Positions 60,914-64,000 of a stretch of 64,000 nucleotides of DNA are shown here, in pieces (within the stretch, counting starts at the first letter, position 1; every line of letters begins with the position of its first letter). A program made the position numbers and the translations under genes. Under the pieces are notes generated by a model that was not told where the DNA came from, did not search any database, and was given only the letters and a program-made list of their open reading frames with translations. Origin of the DNA: Lysobacter sp. (GTDB lineage Bacteria; Pseudomonadota; Gammaproteobacteria; Xanthomonadales; Xanthomonadaceae); the NCBI GenBank assembly GCA_019634715.1, contig JAHCAU010000004.1, positions 1 through 64,000 on the forward strand, given 5' to 3'.

Positions 60914-63900
60914 TCACTTCTCCTTGCGCCAGTTCACCGAGCCGCGGTTCTCGATCGAGCTCGATTCGATCTCGATGTCGAAGCCCTTGCGCAGCAGGTA
61001 CTTCAGCGTGACCACCTGGCCGGTACCGAGCAGGGACACGCCGTAGCTGACGTACAGACGCGGCGAGAGGTACTTGCCGATGCCGACCACGGTGCCGCCG
61101 AGGGCGCGCGATTCGCTCAGGCCGGCATCGTCGAGGCCGATCTTCGTGCCCAGCTGCGAGGCGAGCAGGTTGCCGGCCGACAGCGCCGCCGCCGCGCCGC
61201 TGAGCTGGCGGTTCTCGTCGGAGGTGATGCTCGACAGCGGACGGCCCAGCGCGAGGTAGGACAGCGCTTCCGATTCGCTGGTCGCCGGGTCGCTCCACAC
61301 GCTGGCTTCCGGCGCCGAGGCGCGGCCGCGCACGTCGATGCCGGCGGTGACGTTGCCGACTGCGCGCTGCGCGCGGATGTCGAGCACGGGGTCGCCGAAG
61401 GCATTGTTCGACCACACCAGGCGGCCGCGTTCGATCTGCAGCTTCTGACCGTAGGCGCGGTATCGGCCGTCGACATCGAGCGAACCGGTCGCGACCGTCT
61501 CGCGGCCCGGGCGCGCGCGCATGCGCACGCTGCCGCCGAGCGTGCCGTCCAGGCCGAAGCCCTGCAGGCGCACGTCGTCGCCCATCACCAGGGCGAGGTC
61601 GAGGTCCAGCGGCGAGGCGCGCTCGCGCTCGGGATTGGCCGGATCGAGCACGACCACGTCCTCCGACGCCGACACGCCCGCGTCGAGGCGTTCCAGATCC
61701 AGCTTCGCGCTGGGAATCCGCACGCTGCCGGAGACCGAGATCGGCTGGCCGGCGGCATAGCGCACGGTCACGTCCGGGTCGATCACCGCGCGCAGCTCGC
61801 GGGTATCGGATACCAGCAGGTTCGCGCCGCGCACGCCCAGGCGCAGCGGGGTGTCGTCGCTCATCCAGCCCAGCGTGCCGTCGACGCGCACCACGCCCTC
61901 GCCGCTGCGCACGCTGCCGACGATGCGCGCGCTGCCGTCGGCCTGCGCCTCCATGCGCACGTCGCCGTCGCGCAGGCTGATCGCCAGCGACGGCAGCTCG
62001 GCGGTGAACGACGACAGCTGCGCCTGCCCGCCCAGCGTCGGCTGCGCGCGCGTGCCGCCGAGCGCGATGCGCCCGGCCAGGCGTCCGCGCGGTTCGACGA
62101 GGTCCGGCGAGAACAGTTCGAGCCAGATCAGGTTGCGGATGTCGGCGTCGATCTCGCCGCGCAGCGGCGCGTAGGCATCCCAGCCGGTGGCGAGGGTCGC
62201 CGACACCCGGCCGTCGTCGCGCAAGGTGCTGGCCAGCTCGGCCTGCAGGCCGGACGGATCGAAACGCGCATCGATGCGCAGATTGGAATAGGCCAGCACG
62301 TCGCGCCGGCTGCGCGCGTCGAGCGCGAGTCCGCCCTCGGTCGAACGGACCTGCGCCGTGCCCGACCAGCTGCCGCCGACCGGGCGCACGCGCGCATCGA
62401 GGTCGACGGTGCCGCGCAGGCGCCACTGGTCGCGACGCTTGCGCTGCGCGTTCTGGCCGCTCGCGAGGTAGGGCGACAGCAGCGACAGCGGCAAGGCGTC
62501 GGCCTTCACGTCGACGCGCGTCGGCCAGTCGACGTCGGCGCAGAGCGAGCCGGCGCCATCGTCGGTGGCGAAACAGCTCGATGCGATGCGCAGGCGCAGG
62601 CCCGAGGCGGATCGGGGAACGACGGTGAACGCCGCCGGCGCGCGCAGCGCCCAGGCCGCGCCGGTGGCCGGTGCCACGCGCAGCGTCGCCAGCGTGCCCT
62701 GCCACTGCGCGCCGCGCTTGGCGACATCGCCGCGCAGCGCGAGCGTGCCGATCTCCGCCTGCGCATCGCCATCGAGCTGCAGCGCCTCGACCGCGCCGCG
62801 CGCGTCCACGCGCAGGCGCGAGAAGACCATGCCCGCCTCCACGCCTTCGCCGTCGATGCGCAGCGCGCCCGGCGCACCGGCGCGCCAGGGCAGGCGCCCC
62901 TGCGCGGTCAGCCGCGAGGCGCGCCAGTCGTTCCAGCGCAGGCCCCGGCCGTCGAGATCGACATCGACATCCGGCGCCGTGCGCGCCCCGCGCAGCGCGA
63001 GGCGGCCGCGCAGCACGCCCTCGCCGCCGGGCAGCAGGTCGCCCAGCTGCAGCGGCGCGAGTTCGGCATCGACCGCGATGTCGGCGGCGACCTTGCCCTT
63101 CGCATCGATGCGGCTCTCGCCCAGGCGCAGCGCGACGACGCCTTCGACATCGGTGCGACCGCCGTCCTGCGCCGGCAGGTGCGCGATCACGTCGGCCCGA
63201 CCGTCGAGCGCGCGACCGCGCAGGCGACCGCCGAGATCGCCGGCCTCGACGCGTGCATCCAGGCCGCCGTCGCGGCGGGTGTCGCCGCTCAGGCGCAGCC
63301 GGCCCTGCACCGCGCCGCGCCAGTCCGGCGCGAAGTAGCCGGGGTCGAACCCCGCCAGGCGCGCATCGATGTCCCAGCGCAGCGTCGGCGACCACGCGAC
63401 CTCGCCGCTGCCGTCCAGCCGGCCGCCCGGCATCTCGGCGCGCAGCGTCGCCAGCGTGGCGACCTCGCCGTCGCCGCGCGCATCGAGCGTGAGCGTCGCG
63501 CGGTCCCGGTCGCGCTGCAGCGTCGCCGTGCCGGAGGCGGCCCAGTCGCGCAGGCGTCCGCTCAGCTTGAAATCGCCGTCGCCGGTCACCGCAACCGCAT
63601 CGGCGCCCTGGCCGCGCCAGCGCAGGCCGCGACCGCGCACTTCGCCAGCGAAGCGCGGATCGGCCGTGTCGGCGAAATCGGCACGCCCGGTCGCCGACAG
63701 CGTGCCGTCGAGCAGCGACACCGTCAGCGGCGCCAGCACCAGCACCTGGTTCTCGATCGAGACCTTCGACGGCAGGATGGCCACGTCCAGGTCGCCGTGG
63801 GCGATGCGCCCCTGCACGTCCGCGCGTCCACCGACGCCGCTCGCGCTCAGATCGATGGCGTACGGCGTGTCGTCGTCGCTGCCGAGCAGGGCGGCGGCGG

Positions 63901-64000
63901 TCAGGGCATCGGTCTTCGCGGTGAAGCGCCAGCGCGGATCGTCCTGGCCTTCCAGCAGCAGGCGCGCCTTCAGCGGCGCCGGTGCGTTGCCCGAGAGCGA
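60914..64000 (-). CDS. tamB: TamB / translocation-assembly inner-membrane protein, C-terminal part (cut by window edge)
   Basis: The reading frame is open from the right edge to TGA/TAA at 60914; 1028 residues are visible and the N-terminus with its membrane anchor lies outside. Repetitive beta-strand units (for example GTLSATGRADFADT, GEVRGRGLRWRGQGADAV, ARLLLEGQDDPRW) form the lipid-conducting beta-taco groove of AsmA/TamB-like proteins. The C-terminal ~300 residues are the TamB domain (DUF490), ending SYGVSLLGTGQVVTLKYLLRKGFDIEIESSS and RGSVNWRKEK. It works with TamA or a homologue in phospholipid or autotransporter delivery to the outer membrane. tamA would be expected to the right of the window. 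Confidence 0.9.
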   Translation of the reverse strand, partial: SLSGNAPAPLKARLLLEGQDDPRWRFTAKTDALTAAALLGSDDDTPYAIDLSASGVGGRADVQGRIAHGDLDVAILPSKVSIENQVLVLAPLTVSLLDGTLSATGRADFADTADPRFAGEVRGRGLRWRGQGADAVAVTGDGDFKLSGRLRDWAASGTATLQRDRDRATLTLDARGDGEVATLATLRAEMPGGRLDGSGEVAWSPTLRWDIDARLAGFDPGYFAPDWRGAVQGRLRLSGDTRRDGGLDARVEAGDLGGRLRGRALDGRADVIAHLPAQDGGRTDVEGVVALRLGESRIDAKGKVAADIAVDAELAPLQLGDLLPGGEGVLRGRLALRGARTAPDVDVDLDGRGLRWNDWRASRLTAQGRLPWRAGAPGALRIDGEGVEAGMVFSRLRVDARGAVEALQLDGDAQAEIGTLALRGDVAKRGAQWQGTLATLRVAPATGAAWALRAPAAFTVVPRSASGLRLRIASSCFATDDGAGSLCADVDWPTRVDVKADALPLSLLSPYLASGQNAQRKRRDQWRLRGTVDLDARVRPVGGSWSGTAQVRSTEGGLALDARSRRDVLAYSNLRIDARFDPSGLQAELASTLRDDGRVSATLATGWDAYAPLRGEIDADIRNLIWLELFSPDLVEPRGRLAGRIALGGTRAQPTLGGQAQLSSFTAELPSLAISLRDGDVRMEAQADGSARIVGSVRSGEGVVRVDGTLGWMSDDTPLRLGVRGANLLVSDTRELRAVIDPDVTVRYAAGQPISVSGSVRIPSAKLDLERLDAGVSASEDVVVLDPANPERERASPLDLDLALVMGDDVRLQGFGLDGTLGGSVRMRARPGRETVATGSLDVDGRYRAYGQKLQIERGRLVWSNNAFGDPVLDIRAQRAVGNVTAGIDVRGRASAPEASVWSDPATSESEALSYLALGRPLSSITSDENRQLSGAAAALSAGNLLASQLGTKIGLDDAGLSESRALGGTVVGIGKYLSPRLYVSYGVSLLGTGQVVTLKYLLRKGFDIEIESSSIENRGSVNWRKEK

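Overview
High-GC chromosomal DNA of a gammaproteobacterium, most likely Xanthomonadaceae (Lysobacter/Luteimonas-like). I infer this from the large TonB-dependent receptors with SapC, cupin-like and flavin-halogenase partners, a complete Entner-Doudoroff operon, a GH97 alpha-glucosidase, abundant secreted hydrolases and dispersed short palindromes between genes. The genus call is inference; no rRNA gene is present.

1-16,866: alpha-glucan (starch/maltodextrin) locus. It starts with the 3' end of an eda (KDPG aldolase) copy, then holds a TonB receptor, three GH13 enzymes, a LacI-type regulator, a sugar MFS carrier, a flavin-dependent halogenase, a GH97 alpha-glucosidase and a DUF6445 protein. 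Three divergent promoters carry the same 14-bp palindrome (consensus TGCAnACGTATTCA).

16,867-31,584: beta-glucan (laminarin-like) locus: FucP-type carrier, second halogenase, cupin-8 protein, SapC protein, second TonB receptor, second LacI regulator, GH3 beta-glucosidase and GH64 beta-1,3-glucanase. Four promoters carry a different palindrome (TGACAGCGYTGTCA), so the window holds two parallel LacI regulons.

31,969-37,964: Entner-Doudoroff operon zwf-pgl-edd-glk-eda. It is preceded by a copy of the alpha-glucan palindrome, which links sugar import to glucose catabolism. A 189-bp miniature inverted-repeat element sits between pgl and edd. The eda 3' end is about 88% identical to the fragment at the left edge.

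38,137-46,187: ubiA, then tRNA-Arg(CCG) carrying a ~7.0-kb integrative element (tyrosine integrase, AlpA, CHC2 zinc finger, Toprim/RepA ATPase, TubC-docking/zinc-ribbon protein and two low-GC unknowns). A 16-bp core repeat bounds it, and copies of GTGAGTAC lie inside both ends.

46,424-64,000: mixed chromosomal genes: AraC regulator, unknown HEXXH metalloprotein, an M23 peptidase frameshifted by a 10-bp duplication, an APH(3')-like phosphotransferase, an ArsR/SRPBCC pair, a subtilase with a VWD domain, a lone AAA ATPase, htpG with a clear sigma-32 promoter, a membrane-anchored wHTH-TPR regulator, an S41 peptidase and the C-terminal part of tamB.

Logic: polymers are cut by secreted GH13, GH64 and GH3 enzymes. 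Oligosaccharides enter through the TonB receptors, are trimmed by GH97/GH13/GH3, and the products cross the inner membrane by the two MFS carriers. Glucose is then phosphorylated by Glk and degraded through Zwf, Pgl, Edd and Eda. The role of the halogenase and oxygenase-like proteins embedded in both loci is unknown and is the most intriguing aspect of the window.
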